Positions 53,444 through 61,069 of a stretch of 64,000 nt of DNA are shown piece after piece. Below the pieces are notes generated by a model. That model was given only the letters and a program-made list of their open reading frames with translations, made no database searches and was not told the DNA's origin. Within the stretch, counting starts at the first letter, position 1. Each line of letters begins with the position of its first letter. A program made the translations under genes and the position numbers. This stretch comes from Hyphomicrobium_A sp963782555 (GTDB taxonomy: Bacteria; Pseudomonadota; Alphaproteobacteria; Rhizobiales; Hyphomicrobiaceae): the NCBI GenBank assembly GCA_963782555.1, contig CAWAKB010000001.1:372001-436000 (forward strand). The letters are read 5' to 3'.

Positions 53444-53465
53444 GTGGTTTGCCGCAGCAAACCAC
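53444..53465 (-). promoter_or_regulatory. Perfect palindrome in leader of the exbB operon
   Basis: GTGGTTTGC, loop CGCA, GCAAACCAC: perfect 9-bp arms 42 bp before the first start codon of the operon. It could be an operator for a dimeric repressor or an RNA hairpin in the leader. Confidence 0.55.
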
Positions 53466-53842
53466 CTGACTTGGATTAATTCTCTGTGAGATTTGCGCTG
53501 CGCGTCCGCTGCGTCATCTCCGCGTGATGCGCCATTGCGCGTGCTCGAGACGACTGGGCGCTGCAGCTTCGCGGCGCGCGGTGCGCTGGAGTGCAACCTC
53601 ATCTTTTCCGCCAAGCATCGTGCGAAGTGTGCATCTTGCCGTTACCTCCCGAGCCCCCCGACACCGTCCGTGGACGCACGGCGCCTTCTCCGTTTCTTGT
53701 TGCGAGCCGCGTCGGCTTGCTCATGACAGCATCGCGCGCTCGTGATCGGGCGTTAGCCCCAGTTGAAATAAGACGACCTCGATAGGGCATGTCAAACACG
53801 GAAAACATGCCAACAAAAATCGGGAAAGCCTCCCCTCGAATT

Positions 53843-53857
53843 CGGGAAAAATTCCCG
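53843..53857 (+). promoter_or_regulatory. Palindromic operator candidate upstream of receptor 1
   Basis: CGGGAA-AAA-TTCCCG, a perfect palindrome. The same motif with a different centre (CGGGAA-TAC-TTCCCG) occurs before the second receptor at almost the same distance from the start codon. Confidence 0.7.
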
Positions 53858-53872
53858 GATTTGATGCACCTA

Positions 53873-53896
53873 CGACACACAGATCGCCTGTTACAG
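53873..53896 (+). promoter_or_regulatory. Promoter-like block shared by both receptor genes (copy 1)
   Basis: CGACACA, nine bases, TGTTACAG. Copy 2 reads CGACACA, eight bases, TGTTATAG. TGTTAYAG resembles an extended -10 element. It would give a leader of about 215 bases. Confidence 0.55.
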
Positions 53897-54117
53897 AGTA
53901 CCACAACCCTCTTCGGTTGACCGAATTATGGCGACCGATATTGATGGGTGAATTCGGCAAGCAGCGCTGAGAAAAAAGTCGCGGTCGAACAAGCAAAGCA
54001 GCAGCGCTCGTGCCGAGAATTGACCTGCGGATTCGTTCCGAAGGAAAGCGCCGAGCGTGGCTGTAGCTGCGCCCGGGGAGAGTGAATTTGTGACCCGCGT
54101 AGTGTTTGGGGGATGTG

Positions 54118-56769
54118 ATGCGTTTGGCGTTGAAGTGGGCGATCGTCGCCAGTGTCTCGTGTTTTTTGCCGGCACAAGCCTTTGCGCAAGAGCCACCTGA
54201 TGGGGCGGCCGCCCCGACACCTGCTCCCGCTGCCAGCGAGCTTCCTCCAGTTGAGGTGATCCAGAAGCAGGCCAAGCCGACGCCGAAGACCGCGCAGAAG
54301 AAAGCGCCCGCCAAGAAGAAGCAGGCCGTTGCGCCCGAGCCGCAGCCGCCGAGCGAGCCGGTCGCGCCGGAGCTCGCGGGCAACGGCGGTATCGACAGCG
54401 GCAGCGTGATGATGTCGCCGGTGGCCGGCAGCGAGGTTCCGATCGGCAAATATCCGGCTGCCGTCGGGCGCGCCTCCCAGGACGACATCGCGAAATTCCA
54501 CGAGGCCTCGGTACCGGAGGTGCTGCAGAATACCGTCCCCGGCGTGGTCTTGAGCGACGCGCAGGGCAACGCTTACCAGCGCACGCTGCAGTATCGCGGC
54601 TTCAATTCCTCGCCGCTCAACGGCGACGCCCAGGGCCTCGCCGTCTACCAGAACGGCGTGCGCATCAACGAGTCCTTCGGCGACATCGTCAACTGGGACT
54701 TCCTGCCCGACAACGCCATCGCCGGCATCAGCGTTCTCGGCGCCAATCCCTTCTATGGCCTCAACGCGCTCGGCGGCGCCATCGGCATCACGATGCGTGA
54801 CGGCTTCAATTTCCAGGGCGTCGAGATCGACAGCCGTTTCGGCTCGTTCGGCCACGAGGAAGGCCAGCTTGCCGTGGGCGCGCGCAGCGGCAATTGGGGT
54901 GTGTTCGCCGCCGGCCAGATCATCAACGACGACGGCTACCGCGACTTCTCGGACGCGCAGATCAATCGCTTCTATGGCGACCTCGGCGTGAAGGGCGATG
55001 GAGCCGAGTTCCACCTCAACATCACGCACGCCGAGAACACCGTCGGGGTGACGGCGGCAGCGCCCGAGCAGCTCCTCGACCTCGGCTGGGACCGGACGTT
55101 CACCTCGCCGCAGACGACCGACAACAACATGACGATGCTGTCGCTCAACGGCTCGGTCAAAGCAACGTCCACGCTGACGTTCGCCGGCGTCGGCTACTAC
55201 CGCTGGTTCAAGCAAAAGCACGTCGACGGCAACATCGCCGACACCACGGCGTGCCAGGACCCCGTCGCTGATCCCAACAATGGCAACACGCCGGGCAACG
55301 TCCTTTGTTGGGAGGACGACGAGAACGACGAGGGTCAGGTGGCCGACCAAAACGGCGACCCCATTTTCCTCGGCGCCGGAGATACGGTGAACGGCCACAC
55401 CACCGACGAGCTTGGCTCGATCGACCGCACCAGCCAGGATGCGCAGAGCTGGGGCGGATCGCTGCAGGCGGTTGAGAAGACGCCCCTGATGGGCCTTCCC
55501 AACCAGTTCCTGGTGGGTGCCAGCTACGACCATGGCAACGTGCAGTACAGCGCCAACAGCGAGCTCGGCTACTTCGGGCCGAAGTTCGTGGTCAACAGCT
55601 TCGCTGATCCGATCTATTTGACGGAGCCCGACGACGTCACTCCGCGGCTGCTCTCGACCACCAACGACTACGTGGGCGTCTACGTCTCCAATACGACCGA
55701 CGTCACCAAGGACCTGTCGGTTACCGTGGGCGGCCGCTGGAACTACGCCCGCATCGCCATCCAGAACGAGAACTTCGAGCCCGATCCGAACGACCCCGAC
55801 GTCAAGGACACGCTGACGGGGACGCACGAGTACTACCGCTTCAACCCGATGGCGGGCGCCACCTACAAGCTGCTCCCCGGGCTGACGCTCTACGGCAGCT
55901 ATGCGGAGGCCAACCGGGCCCCGACGGCAGCCGAGCTTGCCTGCGCCGATCCGGTCAATCCCTGCCTGATCGAGAGCTTCCTGACGGCGGACCCGCCCTT
56001 GAAGCAGGTCGTCTCGCACACCTTCGAGCTCGGACTGCGCGGCAATCTCGCCACCTGGAACAACGGCAGCCAGCTGCAGTGGACCGCCGGCCTATTCCGC
56101 ACCGAGAATGACGACGACATCATCACGGTGGCCTCCTCGAGCAACGGCCGCGGCTACTTCAAGAATGCCGGCGAGACGCTGCGTCAGGGTGTGGAGCTCG
56201 GGCTTGCCTACCAGGAGCGCTGGTGGCATGCCTACGCCAACTACGCCTTCGTCGATGCGACGTTCCGCACCGCCAACATCCTCGCCTCGCCCGACAATCC
56301 TTCGGCCGACGAGAGCCTGTGCGCAGCCTCTGATCCCGACGACGACGCCGCCTGCATCCAGGTGAACCCGGGCGACCGTCTTCCGGGCGTCCCGCGCCAC
56401 AGGTTCAAGGCCGGTCTCGATGTGTGGGTGACGCCCAAGTGGACGGTCGGCGGCGACCTCATCGCTGTCAGCAATCAGTACTTCTTTGGCGATGAAGGCA
56501 ACGATCAGCCCCCGCTCGACGGCTATGCCCGGGTCGACCTGCGGACCGCCTACAACATCACCGAGCACGTCCAGATCTACGGCATGATCGATAACGTCTT
56601 CAACTCGCACTACGGCCTGTTCGGCAACTTCTTCAACAGCGAGGCGGCCGCGAATGCGGCGAATGCCGGCGGGCTCGATGGCGATGCGCTCTTCGATGGC
56701 CAGCCCAACCGCACCATCACCCCGGCGCCGCCGATCGTGGCCTACGGCGGCATCAAGGTGAGATATTAG
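54118..56769 (+). CDS. TonB-dependent outer-membrane receptor 1
   Basis: An 883-residue active-transport receptor. Signal peptide MRLALKWAIVASVSCFLPAQ with cleavage after AFAQ. A Pro/Ala/Lys-rich segment includes ELPPVEVIQKQA (residue 41), probably the TonB box, followed by a long spacer. The plug domain shows TVPGVVLSDAQGNAYQRTLQ, YRGFNSSPLNGDAQGLAVYQ, NGVRINESFGDIVNWDFLPD and ANPFYGLNALGGAIGITMRD. The barrel follows with GNGR-like strands, MAGATYKLLPGLTLYGSYAE and NRAPTAAELACADPVNPCLI, and ends VAYGGIKVRY with a terminal aromatic. The ATG follows GGGGGA; a TTG four codons earlier is less likely. Ligand is unknown. Paralogue of the next gene. Confidence 0.93.
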   Translation: MRLALKWAIVASVSCFLPAQAFAQEPPDGAAAPTPAPAASELPPVEVIQKQAKPTPKTAQKKAPAKKKQAVAPEPQPPSEPVAPELAGNGGIDSGSVMMSPVAGSEVPIGKYPAAVGRASQDDIAKFHEASVPEVLQNTVPGVVLSDAQGNAYQRTLQYRGFNSSPLNGDAQGLAVYQNGVRINESFGDIVNWDFLPDNAIAGISVLGANPFYGLNALGGAIGITMRDGFNFQGVEIDSRFGSFGHEEGQLAVGARSGNWGVFAAGQIINDDGYRDFSDAQINRFYGDLGVKGDGAEFHLNITHAENTVGVTAAAPEQLLDLGWDRTFTSPQTTDNNMTMLSLNGSVKATSTLTFAGVGYYRWFKQKHVDGNIADTTACQDPVADPNNGNTPGNVLCWEDDENDEGQVADQNGDPIFLGAGDTVNGHTTDELGSIDRTSQDAQSWGGSLQAVEKTPLMGLPNQFLVGASYDHGNVQYSANSELGYFGPKFVVNSFADPIYLTEPDDVTPRLLSTTNDYVGVYVSNTTDVTKDLSVTVGGRWNYARIAIQNENFEPDPNDPDVKDTLTGTHEYYRFNPMAGATYKLLPGLTLYGSYAEANRAPTAAELACADPVNPCLIESFLTADPPLKQVVSHTFELGLRGNLATWNNGSQLQWTAGLFRTENDDDIITVASSSNGRGYFKNAGETLRQGVELGLAYQERWWHAYANYAFVDATFRTANILASPDNPSADESLCAASDPDDDAACIQVNPGDRLPGVPRHRFKAGLDVWVTPKWTVGGDLIAVSNQYFFGDEGNDQPPLDGYARVDLRTAYNITEHVQIYGMIDNVFNSHYGLFGNFFNSEAAANAANAGGLDGDALFDGQPNRTITPAPPIVAYGGIKVRY

Positions 56770-56801
56770 GAGCCGAAAGAATCAGTTCGGCTGCAGACGT
56801 C

Positions 56802-56839
56802 AAAGGCAGGCCCTCGACGACGGGAGCCTGCCTTTCTTT
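56802..56839 (+). terminator. Intrinsic terminator of receptor 1
   Basis: AAAGGCAGGC, 14-base loop, GCCTGCCTTT, then CTTT: perfect 10-bp stem with T-rich end 33 bp after the stop codon. It should stop transcription before the second receptor, which therefore needs its own promoter. Confidence 0.85.
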
Positions 56840-56872
56840 GTCTTCGGATGAGGGAAGAGTTTCGCTCTATTT

Positions 56873-56887
56873 CGGGAATACTTCCCG
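56873..56887 (+). promoter_or_regulatory. Palindromic operator candidate upstream of receptor 2
   Basis: CGGGAA-TAC-TTCCCG, a perfect palindrome with the same half-sites as the one before receptor 1, and 250 bp before the start codon in both cases. Confidence 0.7.
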
Positions 56888-56913
56888 ATCACCCCCATTA
56901 AGCGATGCCGCAG

Positions 56914-56936
56914 CGACACAGGCGAGCATGTTATAG
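56914..56936 (+). promoter_or_regulatory. Promoter-like block shared by both receptor genes (copy 2)
   Basis: CGACACA, eight bases, TGTTATAG, matching copy 1. TATAGT overlapping its end is a plausible -10 hexamer. The next 200 bp to the start codon hold no gene. Confidence 0.55.
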
Positions 56937-57137
56937 TATGACAATACGCGCGTGACCTTGACGATATCGCCGCCGCTGTCATCACTTCTGTTCAGTTCGG
57001 TAATCGAGTCCCTTCCCTTCAGTTTTGCGTTGCAGGCGGAGCCCATCCGGGCTCGGTGCAGGCGCGTGCGGGCTGGGCATGTTGACGAGGAGTAGCGGAA
57101 AGAAACGGACACCATCACGGGCTCTGAGGGGGGCGAT

Positions 57138-59705
57138 ATGGAAGGTAGGACGCTGAAGCTGCTGGTGGCAGCTGGGGCGCTGTTCTTATTCTCCCTTCCG
57201 GCGAGCGCCCAGAGCCCGGCGCCGCCCTCCGACAACGTCGGTCCCACGCCAAGCGGCGCCAAGGCTCCGACGCCCGCTCCCTCCGGCGCAACCGAGCTGC
57301 CGCCGGTCGAGGTCATTCAGAAGCAGGCGGAGCCCGCGCCCAAGACCGCGCAAAAGAAGGCCGCGCCCAAGAAGCAGCCGGCAACGGCACCGACACCGCA
57401 GCCGAGCGAGCCCTTGCAGGCCGGGACCGGCGATATCGACAGCGGCACCGTGCTCATGTCCCCCGTCGACGGCAGCGCCATTCCCATCGGTAAGTTTCCC
57501 GGCGCCGTGGGCCGCGGCAGTGCTGCCGACATCCAGCGCACCGGCGACACCTATGCGCCGCAGGTGCTGCAGCAGACCGTGCCGGGCGTCATTCTCGAGG
57601 ACGCGCAGGGCAACGCCTTCCAGCAGAATCTGCAGTTCCGCGGCTTCAACTCCTCGCCCGTCAACGGCGTGCCGCAAGGGCTCGCCGTCTACCAGAACGG
57701 CGTGCGCATCAACGAATCCTTCGGCGACATCGTCAATTGGGACTTCCTGCCCAACAACGCCATCGACGGTATGACCATCATCGGTGCCAATCCGGTGTTC
57801 GGCCTCAACGCGCTCGGCGGCGCGGTGACGATCTTCATGCGCGACGGCTTCAATTATCAGGGCGCCGAGCTCGACGTGCGCGGCGGCTCCTTCGGGCGCT
57901 ACCAAGGGGCGCTTACGCTCGGTGCCAACAGCGGCGCCTGGGCCAGCTTCATGGCCTTGGAGGGCATTCACGACAGCGGCTACCGCAACTTCTCGCCCTC
58001 GCGCATCCGCCGCATGTACACCGACATCGGCGCCAAAGGCGACAACACCGAGTTCCACCTGAACTTCACTGGCGCCAACAACTTCCTCGGCGTGACGGCA
58101 GCCGCCCCCATCCAGCTCTTGGATCTGGGATGGAGCAACACCTTCACCTCGCCGCAGACCACCAAGAACGAGCTGGCGATGATTTCCACCAACGGCTCGG
58201 TGAAGGCGACTCCCACGTTGACCTTCTCCGGCGTTGGCTATTACCGGTGGTTCCGCCAGCGCCACCTCGACGGCAACCTGATCGACGGATTGGATTGCGC
58301 TCCGCCCGATGCCGGTCTCCTCTGCATCGAGGATGACGACGCGCCGGCGGTGGACACCAACGGCAACAACTTCCCGTTCGATCCCAACATCGCCTACGGC
58401 TCGCTCGATCGCACCTCGCAGACCGCCAACAGCTTTGGTCTGGCTGGGCAAGGCGTTGAAAAAACGCCGGTCGGGGGGCTGCCCAATCAATTCCTGTTGG
58501 GCGGCAGCCTCGACCACGGCAATGTTCCGTATCAGACCAGCAGCGAGCTCGCGTATGTCGGGCAGCAGTTCGTGGTCAATGGCTTCAACCCGCCCTTCAT
58601 ATTCGCCGAGCCCGACGACTTTGCCGCGCGCAATCTCACTACGCAGAACACCTACCTCGGCGCCTACTTCTCCGACACGCTCGACGTGACGAGCGATCTC
58701 GCCGTCACCGTTGGCGGCCGTTACAACTTCGCGCGCGTCCAAATCACCGACAACACCGGCAACAACCCGGAGGTCGACGGCGACAACAAGTATTATCGTT
58801 TCAACCCGATGGCGGGCGCCACCTACCAGCTCGGCTGGGGCACGACGCTGTTTGGCAGCTACGCGGAGGCCAACCGCGCGCCGACGCCGGCCGAGCTCGC
58901 CTGCGCCGATCCCGTCAATCCGTGCCTGATCGAGAGCTTCCTCACCGCCGACCCGCCGCTGCAGCAGGTCGTCTCCCAGACCTACGAGCTCGGCCTGCGC
59001 GGCAAGCTCGCCTCATGGGGCGCAAACCAGAACCTGCAGTGGACCGCCGACCTCTTCCACGCACTCAACACCAACGACATCATCGCCGTGGCATCGCCGG
59101 TCCAGGGGCGCGGTTTCTTCCAGAACGCAGGCGACACGCTGCGCCAGGGCGTGGAGGCGGGACTCAGGTACACCGAGAAGCGGTTCATGTTCTATGCGAA
59201 CTACGCCTTCGTCAGCGCCACCTTCGAGTCGCCGTTGGAGCTCGCCTCACCCAACAACCCCGCGGCCGTCCCCTGCTCGGGGGACCCGACCGTCACCTGC
59301 GTAAACGTGTCGCCGGGCGATCGCATTCCCGGGATCCCCGAGCACAGGTTCAAGACCGGCTTCGAGTACTGGGCCACGCAGAAGTGGAAGCTCGGTGCCG
59401 ATCTGGTCGCGGCCAGCAATCAGATCTATTTCGGAGACGAAGGCAACGACAACACGCCGCTTCCCGGCTACGCCACGGTCGATCTGCATAGCTCCTACGA
59501 CGTGACGCAGAACGTGCAGGTCTACGGGATCATCAACAACCTCTTCAACTCGCACTACGGCCTGTTCGGCAACTACTTCAATCTCGCTCAGGCCAACCAG
59601 GCGGCCATTCCGGACGGTTTGGGCGGCAACTTCTTTACCGATTCGCGCACCATTACGCCGGGGGCACCGTTCGCGGCCTACGGCGGTGTGAGGTTCCACT
59701 ACTAA
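57138..59705 (+). CDS. TonB-dependent outer-membrane receptor 2
   Basis: An 855-residue paralogue of receptor 1. Signal peptide MEGRTLKLLVAAGALFLFSL with cleavage after ASAQ; TonB-box candidate ELPPVEVIQKQA at residue 53, identical in the two proteins. Plug: QTVPGVILEDAQGNAFQQNL, FRGFNSSPVNGVPQGLAVYQ, NGVRINESFGDIVNWDFLPN. The barrel shares long blocks with receptor 1 (MAGATYQLGWGTTLFGSYAE; NRAPTPAELACADPVNPCLI; ESFLTADPPLQQVVSQTYEL) and ends AAYGGVRFHY. The main differences are in the predicted extracellular loops between residues 330 and 460, where receptor 1 has an acidic, longer loop. A tandem duplication that diverged. GGGGGCG lies before the ATG. Confidence 0.93.
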   Translation: MEGRTLKLLVAAGALFLFSLPASAQSPAPPSDNVGPTPSGAKAPTPAPSGATELPPVEVIQKQAEPAPKTAQKKAAPKKQPATAPTPQPSEPLQAGTGDIDSGTVLMSPVDGSAIPIGKFPGAVGRGSAADIQRTGDTYAPQVLQQTVPGVILEDAQGNAFQQNLQFRGFNSSPVNGVPQGLAVYQNGVRINESFGDIVNWDFLPNNAIDGMTIIGANPVFGLNALGGAVTIFMRDGFNYQGAELDVRGGSFGRYQGALTLGANSGAWASFMALEGIHDSGYRNFSPSRIRRMYTDIGAKGDNTEFHLNFTGANNFLGVTAAAPIQLLDLGWSNTFTSPQTTKNELAMISTNGSVKATPTLTFSGVGYYRWFRQRHLDGNLIDGLDCAPPDAGLLCIEDDDAPAVDTNGNNFPFDPNIAYGSLDRTSQTANSFGLAGQGVEKTPVGGLPNQFLLGGSLDHGNVPYQTSSELAYVGQQFVVNGFNPPFIFAEPDDFAARNLTTQNTYLGAYFSDTLDVTSDLAVTVGGRYNFARVQITDNTGNNPEVDGDNKYYRFNPMAGATYQLGWGTTLFGSYAEANRAPTPAELACADPVNPCLIESFLTADPPLQQVVSQTYELGLRGKLASWGANQNLQWTADLFHALNTNDIIAVASPVQGRGFFQNAGDTLRQGVEAGLRYTEKRFMFYANYAFVSATFESPLELASPNNPAAVPCSGDPTVTCVNVSPGDRIPGIPEHRFKTGFEYWATQKWKLGADLVAASNQIYFGDEGNDNTPLPGYATVDLHSSYDVTQNVQVYGIINNLFNSHYGLFGNYFNLAQANQAAIPDGLGGNFFTDSRTITPGAPFAAYGGVRFHY

Positions 59706-59959
59706 AGAAGCGCGCGCGCCCTTTAACGCCCGCACGAGGCGCGCCGAAAGCGTGCGATTGGGGGAAGCGGTGCACCTTCGATGCGCACCTCCATCCGTTA
59801 ACAAATGGAAACCTGCCCCAGGTCGCCATCAGCCTGAAACGGCTTGCAGAATGCGCGATAACCGTCCTTAAATGCCGGCAATAAAGGTCATGGGGCTATA
59901 CCCTATGACTGCAGACAAGCAGCACGGACGGGCGGCAGAGATCGCCCCCGCGGCAGCAG

Positions 59960-61069
59960 TTGGAAGCGTCTCTGGTGCGTGGCCCTGGAAAACCCTCTTT
60001 GAGCCGCAGGCTGCTCGGCTTGGCGGTTGCGATCGCGGTCGTTGGTGGGCTCGGAGTCCTGGCGATCTCCGGGTTCAAGGAGGGGCGCCAGGAGGCCGCC
60101 GTCGAGGCCGGGCGCGGAGAGCCGATCAAGCCGCCCTTGCGCGTCAAGCTTCCCGCACGCGGGGAGCCGGTCGTGACCATCGACGCCGACGCGCAGACCG
60201 CGATCGGTCTTGAGACGATCGTGCCGCGGCCGGCACCCTACCAGGATCAGATCCGCGCCTTCGGAACGGTGCTCGATCTTGCAGAGCTGACCACGCTCAA
60301 CACCAACTACGTGGCGGCCGTCTCGCAACTCAGGACTGCAAAGGCCAAGCTCGCGGCGTCGCAGCCGGCGTATGAGCGCGCGCGCGCCCTTTATGCCAAG
60401 AACTTCGGCAATCTCGTGCAGGTGCAGGCGACCGAGGCGGCGCTGATCGGCGACAAGGCTGCGGTCGAGGCGGCAGAGTCGAAGGTGCGCACACTGGCCG
60501 CCACCGCCATCCAGGAATGGGGTCCAGTCGTCGGTCGCGGGCTCGTGGCCGGGGCCGATCTGGTCACGCGGTTGATCGAGCGCGACGAGTTCCTGCTGCA
60601 GATCACACTGCCGCCCGGTCAATCGTTTGATCCGCCGCCGACCGCCTCGGTAGAGGTCGGGGGCAGCTCCAAGCGTGCCGAGGTCCGCTACATCTCGCCC
60701 GCGACCCGCACCGATCCGAAAATCCAAGGTTTGAGCTTCTTTTACGATGCGCCCGCCAACAGCGGCATGCTGCCCGGCATGAACGCGCGCGCCTATCTTC
60801 GGTCGGGCGATCCCGTCGACGGCTACGTCATTCCACCGTCGGCCGTCGTGTGGTGGTCGGGACGGCCGTGGGTCTACGTGAAGATCGCCGATAACGAGTT
60901 TACGCGCCGCCAGATTCCGGTCGACATGCCGGTCGGCCACGATGGCGAGTTCGTGGTCCCGGTCAGCGCTTTTCCCGAGCCCAAGCCGGAGATCGTCCTC
61001 AAAGGCGCGCAGATGCTTCTGTCCGAGGAGTTCCGCGCGCAGATCCAGGTCGAAGGGGACGACGACTAA
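59960..61069 (+). CDS. RND efflux periplasmic adaptor (HlyD/CusB-like)
   Basis: A 369-residue membrane fusion protein. An N-terminal anchor (LSRRLLGLAVAIAVVGGLGV) is followed by a charged linker, the barrel and lipoyl halves (IGLETIVPRPAPYQDQIRAF; GTVLDLAELTTLNTNYVAAV), an alpha-hairpin (ASQPAYERARALYAKNFGNL; VQATEAALIGDKAAVEAAES) and the beta-barrel and proximal domains (VEVGGSSKRAEVRYISPATR; GMNARAYLRSGDPVDGYVIP). There are no His/Met-rich metal sites. The TTG start is inferred; a GTG five codons on is an alternative. Its stop shares one base with the start of the pump gene (TAATG), so the two form an operon. Confidence 0.87.
   Translation: MEASLVRGPGKPSLSRRLLGLAVAIAVVGGLGVLAISGFKEGRQEAAVEAGRGEPIKPPLRVKLPARGEPVVTIDADAQTAIGLETIVPRPAPYQDQIRAFGTVLDLAELTTLNTNYVAAVSQLRTAKAKLAASQPAYERARALYAKNFGNLVQVQATEAALIGDKAAVEAAESKVRTLAATAIQEWGPVVGRGLVAGADLVTRLIERDEFLLQITLPPGQSFDPPPTASVEVGGSSKRAEVRYISPATRTDPKIQGLSFFYDAPANSGMLPGMNARAYLRSGDPVDGYVIPPSAVVWWSGRPWVYVKIADNEFTRRQIPVDMPVGHDGEFVVPVSAFPEPKPEIVLKGAQMLLSEEFRAQIQVEGDDD

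Larger units (their letters stand above)
53466..54117. other. Divergent control region, exbB operon / receptor 1
   Basis: About 650 bp between the exbB operon and the first receptor gene. No credible gene. It holds the receptor-side palindrome and promoter-like block listed separately, and an imperfect second copy of the palindrome (CGGGAAAGCCTCCC) at 53821-53834. The stretch 53480-53800 shows nothing I can name. Confidence 0.5.

Noticed and set aside
53926..56019. Nearly 700-codon minus-strand frame opposite receptor 1
   Set aside because: Composition is typical of an antisense GC shadow and receptor 1 is unambiguous; the same applies to the frame at 57186-58742.
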